Origin: Stutzerimonas stutzeri
GTDB lineage: Bacteria; Pseudomonadota; Gammaproteobacteria; Pseudomonadales; Pseudomonadaceae
NCBI RefSeq assembly: GCF_000590475.1
Contig: NZ_CP007441.1
Span: 2,176,660 to 2,240,659, forward strand
Direction of reading: 5' to 3'
DNA: 64,000 bases
Shown: one piece after another, positions 46,043 to 55,213 of the stretch
Position numbering within the stretch: position 1 is the stretch's first letter
Layout: each line of letters begins with the position of its first letter
Made by a program: the position numbers and the translations under genes
Notes under the pieces: generated by a model
What the model saw: the letters and a program-made list of their open reading frames with translations, nothing else
What the model was told of the DNA's origin: nothing
The model's database searches: none

Positions 46043-46636
46043 TCAATGCGCGTTCAGCCAACCGGCGAACCAGCGGGTGACGCGAGGCATGAACAGGTAG
46101 ACGACGAGCAGCACGATGCTCAGCGTAATCACGACGTTGCTGGCAACGTAGCCGCCTAGCCAAGGCAGGGCGGCGAACGCCGGTTGCCATAGGGACGGAA
46201 CCAGCAGGCTCAGCGGAAGGATGACCATGAAGGTGATACAGGCTTGCTTCCAGCGTGGCGGCACGAAGTCGCTGTCTGTCGGGTTGAACCAGAATTCACG
46301 GGCCCGGTTGATCTCCGTGACGTCGCCATCGGCCAGCAACGGGCCGACCTCGGTGATGAGCTGTCGGCGGTCATCGGATTCGAGCCAGGTCTGCAATTGC
46401 GCGGGGCTGGCGAAGCGCAGCACCGAAGTGAACAGGTGGCTGCCGTCGGCTTCGCTGCGAATCACGTCTACCCCGAGGTGGCCGGGATAGCCGGCGGCGG
46501 TGCTGACGGTACGGCGCAGCCAGCGTTCGTAGTCGCTATGCCGGCCGGGCTGGACGCGATGGCGCACCAGTAGCGTGACCAGGTCTTGCGCCTCTGAAGC
46601 ACTCAAGTCGCAAGCTTCCACAGTGGAATCACTCAT
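46043..46636 (-). CDS. ABM-fold protein with C-terminal membrane anchor
   Basis: 197 residues. Residues about 18-110 form an antibiotic-biosynthesis-monooxygenase-like ferredoxin fold (VTLLVRHRVQPGRHSDYERWLRRTVSTAAGYPGHLGVDVIR), followed by two transmembrane helices at about 132-150 and 163-185. Membrane-anchored ABM proteins of this size are widespread and uncharacterised. It starts 66 bp after the esterase gene and ends 14 bp before the amidohydrolase start, within the same operon. Confidence 0.8.
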   Translation of the reverse strand: MSDSTVEACDLSASEAQDLVTLLVRHRVQPGRHSDYERWLRRTVSTAAGYPGHLGVDVIRSEADGSHLFTSVLRFASPAQLQTWLESDDRRQLITEVGPLLADGDVTEINRAREFWFNPTDSDFVPPRWKQACITFMVILPLSLLVPSLWQPAFAALPWLGGYVASNVVITLSIVLLVVYLFMPRVTRWFAGWLNAH

Positions 46637-46702
46637 GCCGAGATACTCCTGCCAGTTCGAAAGGCCAGGCGAGCCGCGGCAAGCGGTCCGCCCGGATCAG
46701 GT

Positions 46703-47719
46703 TTACTTCAGATGTTGGCGCAGGGCATCACCGGCCTGACGCATGGCCAGCTGCACTTCGGGCGCTGTGGCCAAGACGTTGAGCAGGCCGAAGTCGTGAA
46801 TCATCCCGTTGTAGCGCACCGAGGTAACCGGCACGCTGGCGGCGTCCAGCTTGCGTGCATAGGCTTCGCCTTCATCGCGTAGCACATCGAACTCGGCGGT
46901 CTGCACCAGTGCCGGTGGCAGTCCGCTCAGTTGTTCGGGAGTGGCCCGCAGCGGCGAGGCGTGGATCTGCGCGCGCTCGGTCGCGTCGGTGGTGTAGCTG
47001 TTCCAGAACCACTCCATCATCGGCTTGGTGAGGAAGTGGCCTTGGGGGAACTGGTTGTAGGAAGCGTTGTTGAAGTTGGCGTCGGTGACAGGCCACAGCA
47101 GAAGCTGGAATTTCAGCGCAGGCGTACCTTTTTCCTTGGCCATCAACGCCACCACCGCGGTCATGTTGCCGCCGACGCTGTTGCCGGCGACGGCCAACCG
47201 CTTGCCATCGACGTTGATTTCCTTGCCGTGCTCAGCCACCCAGCGGGTCGCGGCGTAAGCCTGGTTGATCGCGGTGGGGTAGCGCGCCTCGGGCGACGGG
47301 GTGTAATCGACATAGACGGCCGCGGCACCTGAATTGACAACCAGGTCGCGAATCAGTCGTGCGTGGGTCGGGTAATCGCCGAGCACCCAGCCGCCGCCGT
47401 GGAAGAACATGAAGGCGGGCAGCGTGCCCGACGCGCCTTCGGGCCGGACAATGGTGAGCTTGATCGATTGGCCGTCGACCTTGATGGTTTTGCCTTCAAC
47501 GGCGACGCCGGAAGTGTCGACCTGACTGCCTGCCTGCGCGCCGGTCAGTACCGCTCGGGCATCCTTCGGCGAGAGGGTTTCCAGCGGCTGACCCCCGCCG
47601 CTGGCGAGGGCGTCGAGAAAGGCTTGGGTTTGGTGTTCTACGCCAGGGCTGCCGGCGGCGAACGTGGCGAGCGAGCTGCTCATGACGAGGGCGCCAAGCA
47701 GCTATGTGGTCGGTTTCAT
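46703..47719 (-). pseudogene. HSL-family esterase with amber codon in the signal peptide
   Basis: The intact part (from ATG 47683, 326 residues) is a hormone-sensitive-lipase-type alpha/beta hydrolase: oxyanion motif FFHGGGWVLGDYPTH (95-109), nucleophile S169 in AGNSVGGN, acid in EFDVLRDEG and base in MIHDFGLLN. In the same frame an upstream ATG at 47719, with GGAG at good distance, starts MKPTT-stop-LLGALVMSSSLATFAAG, i.e. a normal signal peptide broken by TAG at 47702-47704. Starting at 47683 gives no basic n-region, so export would fail unless the stop is suppressed. A sequencing error is possible. Confidence 0.8.
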
Positions 47720-47738
47720 CGGTGAAGCTCCATTTCGG

Positions 47739-48143
47739 TCAAGCAAACAAGGGGTGACGCGCCGCCAAGCGCAGGCGTACGGCATAGCGTCCGGGGCCGG
47801 CGAGTAGCACGGTGGTGAACAGAATCATCAGCAGCCAGCCGAACTGACCCTCGGCCAGGGTCCACTGCGGATGAACCAACAGCAGCGAAACCAGCAACAG
47901 CACAAGAATCGGTACACATGCCGCGCGGGTAAAAAGGCCAAGCATGATCAGCAGCGGGCAGACCACCTCGGCGAAGATCGCCAGAGACAGCGTCAGCGGC
48001 GCACCGAGCCCGAGCGGGTCCTCGATGAGCGTCAATTCATGGGTGTAGTCGAGTAGCTTGGGCAGGCCGTGCACAACGAGCAGCAGGGCCGAGCCGGTCA
48101 GGCGCAGAAACAGCAATGCCGCGTCGGTCGAACGAAGGTTCAT
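47739..48143 (-). CDS. DoxX-family membrane protein
   Basis: 134 residues with four hydrophobic segments: LLFLRLTGSALLLVVHGLPKLL, LSLAIFAEVVCPLLIMLGLF, CVPILVLLLVSLLLVHP and GWLLMILFTTVLLAG. This is the DoxX pattern (named after a thiosulphate:quinone oxidoreductase subunit), most members being uncharacterised. GGAG precedes ATG 48143. It lies between the isochorismatase and the esterase in the same operon. Confidence 0.85.
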   Translation of the reverse strand: MNLRSTDAALLFLRLTGSALLLVVHGLPKLLDYTHELTLIEDPLGLGAPLTLSLAIFAEVVCPLLIMLGLFTRAACVPILVLLLVSLLLVHPQWTLAEGQFGWLLMILFTTVLLAGPGRYAVRLRLAARHPLFA

Positions 48144-48211
48144 GCCGTGCTCCGAAGGTTCGTCGGTTGTACGGGAAGTAGCCCAACCCGTCTGGCGGGT
48201 CGGGCTGCCGC

Positions 48212-48865
48212 TCAATGGCCTTCGGAGGCGTTGAACATGCTCTTGGCGTAGATCAGGCCGAGGCCGTAGGCGCCGCCGTTCGAGATGGCGGTCTTGACTG
48301 TCTCGTCGTAGGTCTCGCCGCGGGCCCAGTCACGTTGCAGTTCGAGCAGGTACTGGAGTGAAGTCATCGGCCGTGCGCCGAGCTGGATCATGCGCTGCAT
48401 GGCCATGTCGTGGGCTTCGGTGGACACGTCGCCGCAGGCGTCGGCGATCACGTACACCTCGAAGCCCTGGTCCAGTGCCGAGAGTGCTGGGCCGACGATG
48501 CATACCGAGGTCCAGAGACCGGCAAGAACGATCTTGGGCTTGCCGAAGGCATTCACTTCCTCGGAAATCCGTCCGTCTTCCCACGTGTTCATGGTGGTGC
48601 GGTCGATCACGTGCTTTTCCGGAAAGACCGATTTGATCTCGTCGAAGATCGGACCGGAAAAGCTCTTCTCGGCGACCGTGGTGAGGATGGTCGATACCTT
48701 GAACTCCCGAGCGGCCTTGGCGACCAACGCGGCGTTGTTGCGCAGCGACACGGCGTCGATCGACTTGGTGGCGAAGGCCATCTGCGATTGATGGTCGATC
48801 ATGATCAGGGTGTGGTTGGTGACATCCAGCAGGGTTTTGCCGGGTTCAGCTTTGGCGAAGGCCAT
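48212..48865 (-). CDS. isochorismatase-family hydrolase
   Basis: 217 residues. Catalytic D24 (LIMIDHQSQMAF), R89 (VIDRTTMNTW) and C122 (GLWTSVCIVGPALSAL) of the cysteine-hydrolase family are intact. Similar to YcaC-type amidohydrolases but with a different C-terminus (ETVKTAISNGGAYGLGLIYAKSMF). Substrate unknown; family reactions include isochorismate, nicotinamide and carbamoylsarcosine hydrolysis. First gene of an operon with DoxX, esterase, ABM and amidohydrolase genes. It is a second isochorismatase-fold protein within 7 kb of the YcaC homologue. Confidence 0.88.
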   Translation of the reverse strand: MAFAKAEPGKTLLDVTNHTLIMIDHQSQMAFATKSIDAVSLRNNAALVAKAAREFKVSTILTTVAEKSFSGPIFDEIKSVFPEKHVIDRTTMNTWEDGRISEEVNAFGKPKIVLAGLWTSVCIVGPALSALDQGFEVYVIADACGDVSTEAHDMAMQRMIQLGARPMTSLQYLLELQRDWARGETYDETVKTAISNGGAYGLGLIYAKSMFNASEGH

Positions 48866-49220
48866 GACGTGTTCCTCGTGATTCGTGGAGTGGGCGAGGA
48901 GGAGTGTGTGCCGCAGGCCATGGCCGAGCTTGCAGGCACGTGCTGTTTTGGAACGGATGTGAGGATTAGTTGCGTGCCGCTTGAATCAGTCGATCCGCAA
49001 ACCGGTCCAGTGGTGGATCAGCGCGGCGCGTAAGGGCCAAGGGCAGCGGATGCCTAGGAGACGGCTCAGACCAATGGCGCAGATCCAAGACCCACAAGCG
49101 TCTGTGCGCTCTGGATCGATAATGGCGGCCGGAGAGGTCCCGGAAATCGGCCCAAAGCGGGTGCCTGTGCGGCGGCCCTAAAGGGCGAGCCGCAACTCCA
49201 TCCAAGGGCGTGGGTTGAGG
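48866..49220. other. intergenic; possible LysR 3' remnant on the minus strand
   Basis: About 350 bp upstream of the isochorismatase operon. On the minus strand a frame ending in TAA at 48966-48968 reads HPLPLALTRRADPPLDRFADRLIQAARN, which resembles the last residues of LysR effector domains. No helix-turn-helix is found upstream. If real it is a remnant of a divergent or tandem regulator; support is weak. Confidence 0.3.
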
Positions 49221-49697
49221 TTACAGCCCTAGCTGCGAAAGGCCTGGATGGTCATCGGGGCGACGACCCAATGGCCAACGAAATTTGCGCTCAGACTCTT
49301 GAATGGGCAGGTCGTTGATACAGGCAAATCGATGGGCCATCAGACCGTTTTCATCAAACTCCCAGTTCTCGTTGCCGTAGGAGCGGAACCAGTTGCCAGA
49401 GTCGTCGTGCCATTCGTAGGCATAACGCACAGCGATCCTGTTGTCGATAAACGCCCAAAGCTCCTTGATCAAGCGGTACTCAAGTTCTTTGCTCCATTTA
49501 CGCTGCAGAAACGCCTGCGCCTCGGCACGGGTTGTCATGAACTCCGCGCGGTTGCGCCATCGGGTATCGAGGGTATAAGCCAAGGCGACTCTGGCCGCAT
49601 CGCGGCTGTTCCAACCGTCTTCGGCAAGGCGAACCTTGAGCGTGGCAGACTCCTCGGTGAAAGGAGGGATAGGCTGACGAATTTCAGCGGTAGACAT
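49221..49697 (-). CDS. DUF1348 family protein (NTF2-like fold)
   Basis: 158 residues. The sequence RQPIPPFTEESATLKVRLAEDGWNSRDAARVALAYTLDTRWRNRAEF, QRKWSKELEYRLIKELWAFIDNRIAVRYAYEWHDD and YGNENWEFDENGLM is typical of DUF1348, small SnoaL/NTF2-like proteins with an aromatic-lined cavity. Biochemical role unknown. ATG 49697 is preceded by AGGAGAACC. It is the last gene of the minus-strand series GST, reductase fusion, small protein, DUF1348. Confidence 0.85.
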   Translation of the reverse strand: MSTAEIRQPIPPFTEESATLKVRLAEDGWNSRDAARVALAYTLDTRWRNRAEFMTTRAEAQAFLQRKWSKELEYRLIKELWAFIDNRIAVRYAYEWHDDSGNWFRSYGNENWEFDENGLMAHRFACINDLPIQESERKFRWPLGRRPDDHPGLSQLGL

Positions 49698-49785
49698 GGC
49701 GGTTCTCCTGTTTTTCCAAAAAGGGGGAATGGCGTGCTGCACAGTGTCCGCGTTCCCGTCGACCGAGCGGCTGTGATCTATTTTC

Positions 49786-50013
49786 TTACCAACTGAAATG
49801 GCGCTTGAACCAAATCGATGCAGTTGTTTTCGTCGCATGTGTCGGGTACTCCGCGCCGATCACCAACTGCGGCAGCAGATAGTTCGCCTCCCATTCCTGA
49901 TCCGAGTCGCGCAGACGTGAGTGTGTGGACGAGTTGCAGCCGGCACTCGCGGCACCGCTGTCCCACATTGCACAGGCGCCATGTTCTGCGGTGATGAGTT
50001 TTTCTCCGTTCAT
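49786..50013 (-). CDS. small hypothetical protein, 75 residues
   Basis: Not recognised. MNGEKLITAEHGACAMWD begins after a GAGG ribosome site, and the start is only 15 bp from the stop of the reductase fusion. Two cysteines lie in the first 30 residues (GACAM, AGCNSS). The second half (EWEANYLLPQLVIGAEYPTHATKTTASIWFKRHFSW) looks like an amphipathic soluble protein. Position inside the operon is the main support. Confidence 0.45.
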   Translation of the reverse strand: MNGEKLITAEHGACAMWDSGAASAGCNSSTHSRLRDSDQEWEANYLLPQLVIGAEYPTHATKTTASIWFKRHFSW

Positions 50014-50027
50014 GTCGCAGCCCCTCA

Positions 50028-52088
50028 CTAAAGGTCAAGAACCAAGGGTTGGATACCGTCTGCATGTTCCGCAGGGACCGCGCAGCAGATCAGCACGGTG
50101 TCGTTTGCCGGCATTTCTGCCGGTGGATTTGGGTAATGCACGTTGCCGCTGACAAGCCGCGTCTTGCAGGTTCCACAAGAGCCACCACGGCAACTGTAGT
50201 CGGGGCTTAGGCCACGGCTTTCCGCCAGATCCAGCAGGCTGCCACTGCCTGGCGTCCAGCGAGCCTCCTTCGCCGATGTCGAGAAATAGACCGGCACAGG
50301 ACCGCTAGCCACAGGTAGCTGTGCCGGTGCGGCATGCTGCTCGACCGCTAAACGCCTCAACGCCGAGGGGCCGAATGCCTCGGCATGAATGCGCTCATCA
50401 AGGATGTTCAGGGCACGCAGCCCGTCGTACATGTCCTGAAGAAAGGTCGCCGGCCCGCACAGGTAAAAGTCATAGTCATCCAGCGGCAGCCGAGCCTTCA
50501 CCTGGGCAAAGTCAAGGCGCCCGGTTATTTCGTAGTCGCGGCCAGCCACAGCGTCGGCACCGGGGCTGCTTAATGCGCGGTGGAGGTGCAACCGCTCGGC
50601 ATCGTGCTGTTGCAGTGCCTTGAGTTCTGCCTGGAAGGGAAGGTCCTCCAGCGTTCTGGCGCTTTGGAACAGATGTACATGGCGTTGCCGCTGGTGCTGG
50701 TGATTGTGAGCGGCCAGCTCCCTGAACATGGAGAGCAGGGGAGTGATGCCAACCCCCGCACCCATCAATACCACCGGCCGTTCGGTTTCTGCCATCAGGG
50801 TGAAGTTGCCCATTGGCGGGCGAACCTCCAGCAAATCGCCCACTTGAACCTGGCTGTGCAGGTGATGGGAGATCAGCCCCTGTGCTTTGACGCTGACTCG
50901 GATGTGCCCGTCGGAGGGAGCGCTGGAGACGCTGTAGGTGCGGATCAGCGGCGTCTCGGTACCGGGTACCTGGAGGCGAACCGGCATGTGCTGCCCTGGT
51001 GTGAAAGCAACCGCAGCATCGTCCAATGGCTGGATAAAGAACGAGCGAATGTCCGTGCTCTCCTGCTGGATCTGTGTCACTCGCCATGGATGCCACTGCC
51101 GGCGTTGTTCGTTCTGGCGCAGCTTCTCTTCCGCTTCCGCCCAGGTACCGGTGGCCAGGCTGGTCGGAGCGTAGTCGTGGAACGCCCAGCGCAGCGATGT
51201 GGCGGCCGGCCGCAGCACCACCTGATCAACATCGAAGGTCCAGAGGCGTTCGGCGCCTTCAAACGCGTGGATCATCGGGCTGTCCAGAATCAACTCGGTG
51301 CGGCCGGTGAGCTGCAGCATGTCGCCGCTGGCGAAATCGACAAACAGCAGCCCGGCGACGGGATTGGCCTGCAGGTTGCCCAACGTGTTGAAGAACAGGT
51401 TGCCCGCATAGTCGGGTATGGCCAGCCGGTTACCTTCGATTTTGACGAAGCCGGCGCGCCCACCGCGGTGTGAGACGTCCACCGAGCGGTTGTGCGGGTC
51501 ATGGTCGAAGTAGCTGGCGACGAAGAGGGTGTCAGCCGCGCGGATCATCTCGGTTGTTCGGGCATTCAGGGCGGTGAAGTCCTGGCGCACTGCACGGCCA
51601 GCCGCCTGCCGTGGAGAATGCTCAAAGCTCCTTGCCTGGATGTATTTGGGGCAGTTGCCGTAGGAATGCTCGACCGCCACTGCAAGGCCATCGGCAGAAA
51701 CCTGCTGGATCACCCCGTTGATGCGATTGCGCCGACGCGTGTGCAACTCGATGCCGAGCAACCCGATGGCGAGGCCGGCTTGCAGGCCAGCAGCGGCCGG
51801 GTCCTGCTCGTCGGGCCGTGCAGCCAGGAGCAGTTGCTTCGGGTCCGCTGAGGTGACGAAACCCTCTGGCCCTTCAAGCAGGGTCGCCCAGGGACGCTGC
51901 TGCGCGTCCACTGCGCCGACCACCATAAAGGGCAGTTGCCGATAGAAATCTCGGTGCTGGTCCGGCATGTAGTGGCGAATGACCTTTTGCCCGATAACCT
52001 CCATCCGTTCAGAGACGCTGGTCATTTCCTGGAGCGCTTTTTCTCCGGGATGCCAGGGCGAGCGACGGTGCTTGGGAAGGTGATCCAT
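50028..52088 (-). CDS. PNPOx-like / ferredoxin reductase / 2Fe-2S ferredoxin fusion
   Basis: 686 residues. Residues about 40-310 form a pyridoxamine-phosphate-oxidase-like split barrel (FYRQLPFMVVGAVDAQQRPWATLLEGPEGF, then HRGGRAGFVKIEGNRLAIPDYAGN), which usually binds FMN or F420. About 335-435: FAD domain with RTYSVSS (383-389). About 436-560: NAD(P) domain with GAGVGITP (443-450). About 600-686: plant-type 2Fe-2S ferredoxin, ligands C633, C638, C641 and C668/C669. This would pass electrons from NAD(P)H to the N-terminal domain or a partner. Downstream of GST by 52 bp. Confidence 0.87.
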   Translation of the reverse strand: MDHLPKHRRSPWHPGEKALQEMTSVSERMEVIGQKVIRHYMPDQHRDFYRQLPFMVVGAVDAQQRPWATLLEGPEGFVTSADPKQLLLAARPDEQDPAAAGLQAGLAIGLLGIELHTRRRNRINGVIQQVSADGLAVAVEHSYGNCPKYIQARSFEHSPRQAAGRAVRQDFTALNARTTEMIRAADTLFVASYFDHDPHNRSVDVSHRGGRAGFVKIEGNRLAIPDYAGNLFFNTLGNLQANPVAGLLFVDFASGDMLQLTGRTELILDSPMIHAFEGAERLWTFDVDQVVLRPAATSLRWAFHDYAPTSLATGTWAEAEEKLRQNEQRRQWHPWRVTQIQQESTDIRSFFIQPLDDAAVAFTPGQHMPVRLQVPGTETPLIRTYSVSSAPSDGHIRVSVKAQGLISHHLHSQVQVGDLLEVRPPMGNFTLMAETERPVVLMGAGVGITPLLSMFRELAAHNHQHQRQRHVHLFQSARTLEDLPFQAELKALQQHDAERLHLHRALSSPGADAVAGRDYEITGRLDFAQVKARLPLDDYDFYLCGPATFLQDMYDGLRALNILDERIHAEAFGPSALRRLAVEQHAAPAQLPVASGPVPVYFSTSAKEARWTPGSGSLLDLAESRGLSPDYSCRGGSCGTCKTRLVSGNVHYPNPPAEMPANDTVLICCAVPAEHADGIQPLVLDL

Positions 52089-52140
52089 GGAACGCGCTCC
52101 TCGAGAGGGCTACCGGACAACCCGGCAGCCTGTTGCCGGC

Positions 52141-52770
52141 TCAGTTGGCGTGCAGGCCCGCTGCGGTGCGCTGCATCGGCACGAAACCGGGCAGGGCTTC
52201 TACCCGCTCCAGCCAGGCGCGCACATTTGGGTAGGCTTCGAGCGAGACATTGCCTTCCGGGGCGTGGGCGATGTAGGTGTAGTTGGCGACATCGGCAATG
52301 GTGGCGGTATCGCCGGCCAAGAACGGGCTGGTCGCCAGTTCGCTGTCCATAACCTTGAGCAAGGCGTGGGCGCGAGCGATGACATCCTCGGCATTCAGGG
52401 CCGCGCCGAACACGGTTATCAGGCGCGCCGAGGCCGCGCCGAAGGCAAGTTGGCCTGCCGCCACCGAAAGCCAGCGCTGAACGCGCGCAGCAGCAAGCGG
52501 GTCGTCAGCCAGCCAGTTTCCGTCACCATATTTCTTGGCTAGGTACACCAGGATGGCGTTGGAGTCGCTGAGAATGGTGCCGTTGTCATCGATGACCGGA
52601 ACTTGGCCAAAGGCGTTTATCGCCAGGAATTCAGGCTTCTTGTGCGCTCCGTTGGCCAGGTCGACGAACACCAGTTCGGTCGGCAGCTTCAGCAGTGAGA
52701 GCAGCAGCTCGACACGATGGGCGTGGCCGGAAAGGGGGTGGCGATAGAGTTTGATGGCTGGCTGAGACAT
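52141..52770 (-). CDS. glutathione S-transferase
   Basis: 209 residues. The thioredoxin-like N-terminal domain (AIKLYRHPLSGHAHRVELLLSLLKL, FGQVPVIDDNGTILSDSNAILVYLA) has the cis-Pro and the ES/DS glutathione-binding motif; the helical C-terminal domain carries SPFLAGDTATIADVANYTYIAH. The likely activating residue is S14. It conjugates glutathione to electrophiles or acts as a peroxidase. First enzyme gene after the two LysR genes and probably co-expressed with the reductase fusion. Confidence 0.9.
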   Translation of the reverse strand: MSQPAIKLYRHPLSGHAHRVELLLSLLKLPTELVFVDLANGAHKKPEFLAINAFGQVPVIDDNGTILSDSNAILVYLAKKYGDGNWLADDPLAAARVQRWLSVAAGQLAFGAASARLITVFGAALNAEDVIARAHALLKVMDSELATSPFLAGDTATIADVANYTYIAHAPEGNVSLEAYPNVRAWLERVEALPGFVPMQRTAAGLHAN

Positions 52771-52931
52771 GGTGTGGCTCCGTGTGGGGTCGGGGGAATT
52801 CAGCGCAGCGGCTCTTGCGCTGGTGGGTCCATGCTGCGCCTGCTTGCGGCTCAGCAGAATCACCATGCAGAGCAATGCATAATTTCGTTTTCTAAAAGAG
52901 TGGCGCTGCGCACTGGCGTGGCAGGCCGGCG

Positions 52932-53828
52932 CTAGCCAAGGAATGCGGGATGGACGCGCAGCTTTGGTGTGGCGAAGTCGATGAAGGTGCGCACGCGGGC
53001 TTCGGCCTGGCGACCATCGCGGTAGATCAGCTGTGCGGGCAGGTTCTGGCTGGCAAAACCGCTCAATACCGGTTCGAGCGAGCCACGTTTCAATTCGAGG
53101 TGCGCCTCGTAGCTCATGCAGCGGATCAGGCCCAGGCCCAAGATCGCGGCATGAATGGCCGCACTCGGGGTCGTGCACGTCAGCACTGACGCCGGTCTTA
53201 CCAGGCGGGTAGAACGCTCGCAGCGAAAACGCCATCCACTTTGTTGGCCCGGCGTCAACACGCTGCGGTGCGCTTTGAGGTCCTCGGGCGTCTGCGGCCG
53301 CCCCCACTTCGCCAGGTAAGCGGGAGAGCCGCAGACGATCGGCTGCACCATACCCACCGGCATGGCGAATCCGGAGGAATCCGGCAGGTGGCCCATCACC
53401 AGAGCGACATCAATGTTTTCTTCAAGCAGTTTGGGTATGCCTTCGTATGCCCGGGTGACCAGGTATACCTCGGGGAACGCCGCCAGGTATTCGAGGGCAA
53501 TTGGCATGAATACTTGCTGATCCATCAGCGGTGGCAACGACACGATCAATCGTCCGGCAGGGCGCGCGTGTATGCCGGCGGCGGAGCGCTCGGCAACGGC
53601 GGTTTGTTCGATGATCTGCCGACAGTTGGCGGCGAACCGCTCCCCCTCCGGGGTCAGGCTGACACCGCGGGGTCCGCGCAGCAGCAAGGTGTTGTTCAGA
53701 CGTGCCTCCAGGGAGGCAATGCTGCGCATGACGGTCGCTGGCGAGAGATTCAGCTGCCGCGCTGCTGCCGCCAGGCTGCCGAGTTGTGCCACGGCTTCGA
53801 ACACCTGCATCTGGCGATAACGGCTCAT
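52932..53828 (-). CDS. LysR-family transcriptional regulator (second of an overlapping pair)
   Basis: 298 residues. Helix-turn-helix MSRYRQMQVFEAVAQLGSLAAAARQLNLSPATVMRSIASLEARL, effector domain from about residue 88 (AGRLIVSLPPLMDQQVFMPIALEYLAAFPEVYL). Its ATG overlaps the stop of the upstream LysR gene by 4 bp. It is followed 161 bp later by the GST gene in the same direction, so it may be in one transcript with its target rather than divergent from it. Confidence 0.88.
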   Translation of the reverse strand: MSRYRQMQVFEAVAQLGSLAAAARQLNLSPATVMRSIASLEARLNNTLLLRGPRGVSLTPEGERFAANCRQIIEQTAVAERSAAGIHARPAGRLIVSLPPLMDQQVFMPIALEYLAAFPEVYLVTRAYEGIPKLLEENIDVALVMGHLPDSSGFAMPVGMVQPIVCGSPAYLAKWGRPQTPEDLKAHRSVLTPGQQSGWRFRCERSTRLVRPASVLTCTTPSAAIHAAILGLGLIRCMSYEAHLELKRGSLEPVLSGFASQNLPAQLIYRDGRQAEARVRTFIDFATPKLRVHPAFLG

Positions 53829-54751
53829 TCGCTAAGCGCTCCGCCCCTTTGCAGCGCCGGGTCTTGAAGGAAACGGCTGGCACAGAAATCGACAAAGGTA
53901 AGGACCTTGGCCGGCACCCGCCCACTGCCCTGATAGAGCAGGTGCACCGGCAATGCTTCTGCTTCGTAGGTGTCGAGGATGATCTCCAGCTCCCCCTTGG
54001 CGACTTGCTCAGCCACCTGATAAGACAGCACCCGTGTGAGCCCCCAGCCCTGCCGCGCGGCGTTGATCGCCGCTTGATTGGAACTCACCATTAGACGCGG
54101 TTCAGGGTGCAGAGTGAGGGTGCTTGCCCCCAGGTTGAATTGCCAATCAGTGAGCAAGCTGCTGGCTGAAGACATCACGATGGGAGCCGACATTACGTCC
54201 TTGGGCTCTTGCGGCCGACCAAAGCGTTCGAGAAATGCCGGGGCGGCGCAGATGACCGGGCGAATGTGGCCGACCTTGATGGCCTGCAAGCCAGTCTCCG
54301 GCAGCCGGCCGATGCGTATGGCAACGTCGACGCCTTCGTCCACCATGTTCACCAGGCGATCCACCAACAGGGCGTTGATCGTCACCTGCGGGTGCGTCGA
54401 CAAATACTCCGTGATCAGTGGAATCAGATACAGCTCGCCGAACATTACGGGGGCTGTCACGGTTAGGTTACCCCGCACACGAATGCTACTACCGGCGGCC
54501 ATTTCCTCGGCTTCGTCCAGATCCAGCAGGATGCGCTTGCAGTCCTCCACGTAGCGCCGGCCCGCTTCGGTCAGGCGCAGGCTACGCGTGCTACGTGCCA
54601 GCAGCAGCGTGCCTAACCGTTTCTCCAGGCCCGCTATCACGCGGGTTACGCTGGGCGGCGACATGCCCACCAGCTTGGCCCCACCGGTAAAGCTTTCCGC
54701 CTCGGCAACAGCCAGCAGTACTGTCATTTCCTGAAACCTGTCCACGCTCAC
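53825..54751 (-). CDS. LysR-family transcriptional regulator (first of an overlapping pair)
   Basis: 308 residues. Helix-turn-helix FQEMTVLLAVAEAESFTGGAKLVGMSPPSVTRVIAGLEKRLG, effector domain from about 90 (RGNLTVTAPVMFGELYLIPLITEYLSTHPQV). The first possible codon is GTG 54751 (VSVDRFQEM); GTG 54745 is an alternative. The protein is a distinct relative of the LysR that follows, sharing the VxxSPPxVTRxI-type recognition helix pattern. The ATGA overlap makes the two translationally coupled. Confidence 0.87.
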   Translation of the reverse strand: MSVDRFQEMTVLLAVAEAESFTGGAKLVGMSPPSVTRVIAGLEKRLGTLLLARSTRSLRLTEAGRRYVEDCKRILLDLDEAEEMAAGSSIRVRGNLTVTAPVMFGELYLIPLITEYLSTHPQVTINALLVDRLVNMVDEGVDVAIRIGRLPETGLQAIKVGHIRPVICAAPAFLERFGRPQEPKDVMSAPIVMSSASSLLTDWQFNLGASTLTLHPEPRLMVSSNQAAINAARQGWGLTRVLSYQVAEQVAKGELEIILDTYEAEALPVHLLYQGSGRVPAKVLTFVDFCASRFLQDPALQRGGALSE

Positions 54752-55113
54752 CGTCCAGCTTCAATGCTTATTTGAAGAGTTGCATAAAAGACTTGTTCGC
54801 GTGGCGTTTTAGCACAGCCCACTACTGAAACGTGATGTCACCTTACCCGCTCCGCTTCACTGGCAGTGCGTTCGAGAATCTGCTTGAAGCTCACGACAAG
54901 CTGTTCGCCCGCCACGCTAGGGTTGACGCCACGTAACCCTCAGAGCAGCGGCGTGTGGGAGGTCCGTCGATGAGCGGCGTTTCATTGGTGTGCCAACTAA
55001 CCAAGCGGGGTTTATCTATAGGAAATTGAGCGAAGCGAGACCCGCCAATTAGCTTCTGAACAGCTCGACAGACACTCACCCCAACAGCGATACGGGCATT
55101 GTCGGGCCGCACC

Positions 55114-55180
55114 GTCCAGCCGGCAGGACATGGCGGACGTCGGTGTGTATCGATGGGTGAGCATGTCCAGGTTTCCGGGC
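55114..55180 (+). promoter_or_regulatory. candidate HbcR upstream activator sites
   Basis: GTCCAG-N4-CAGGAC at 55114-55129 and the weaker GTCCAG-N4-CCGGGC at 55165-55180 resemble the paired GTCCAG-N4-CTGGAC sites before the TRAP operon (61854-61869 and 61895-61910). Their centres are 51 bp apart, close to five helical turns, and lie 35-185 bp upstream of the two -24/-12 candidates. Enhancer-binding proteins usually bind at such distances. Confidence 0.5.
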
Positions 55181-55213
55181 ATATTGAATGGACGTAGCGA
55201 GTAGCGAGCCGCA

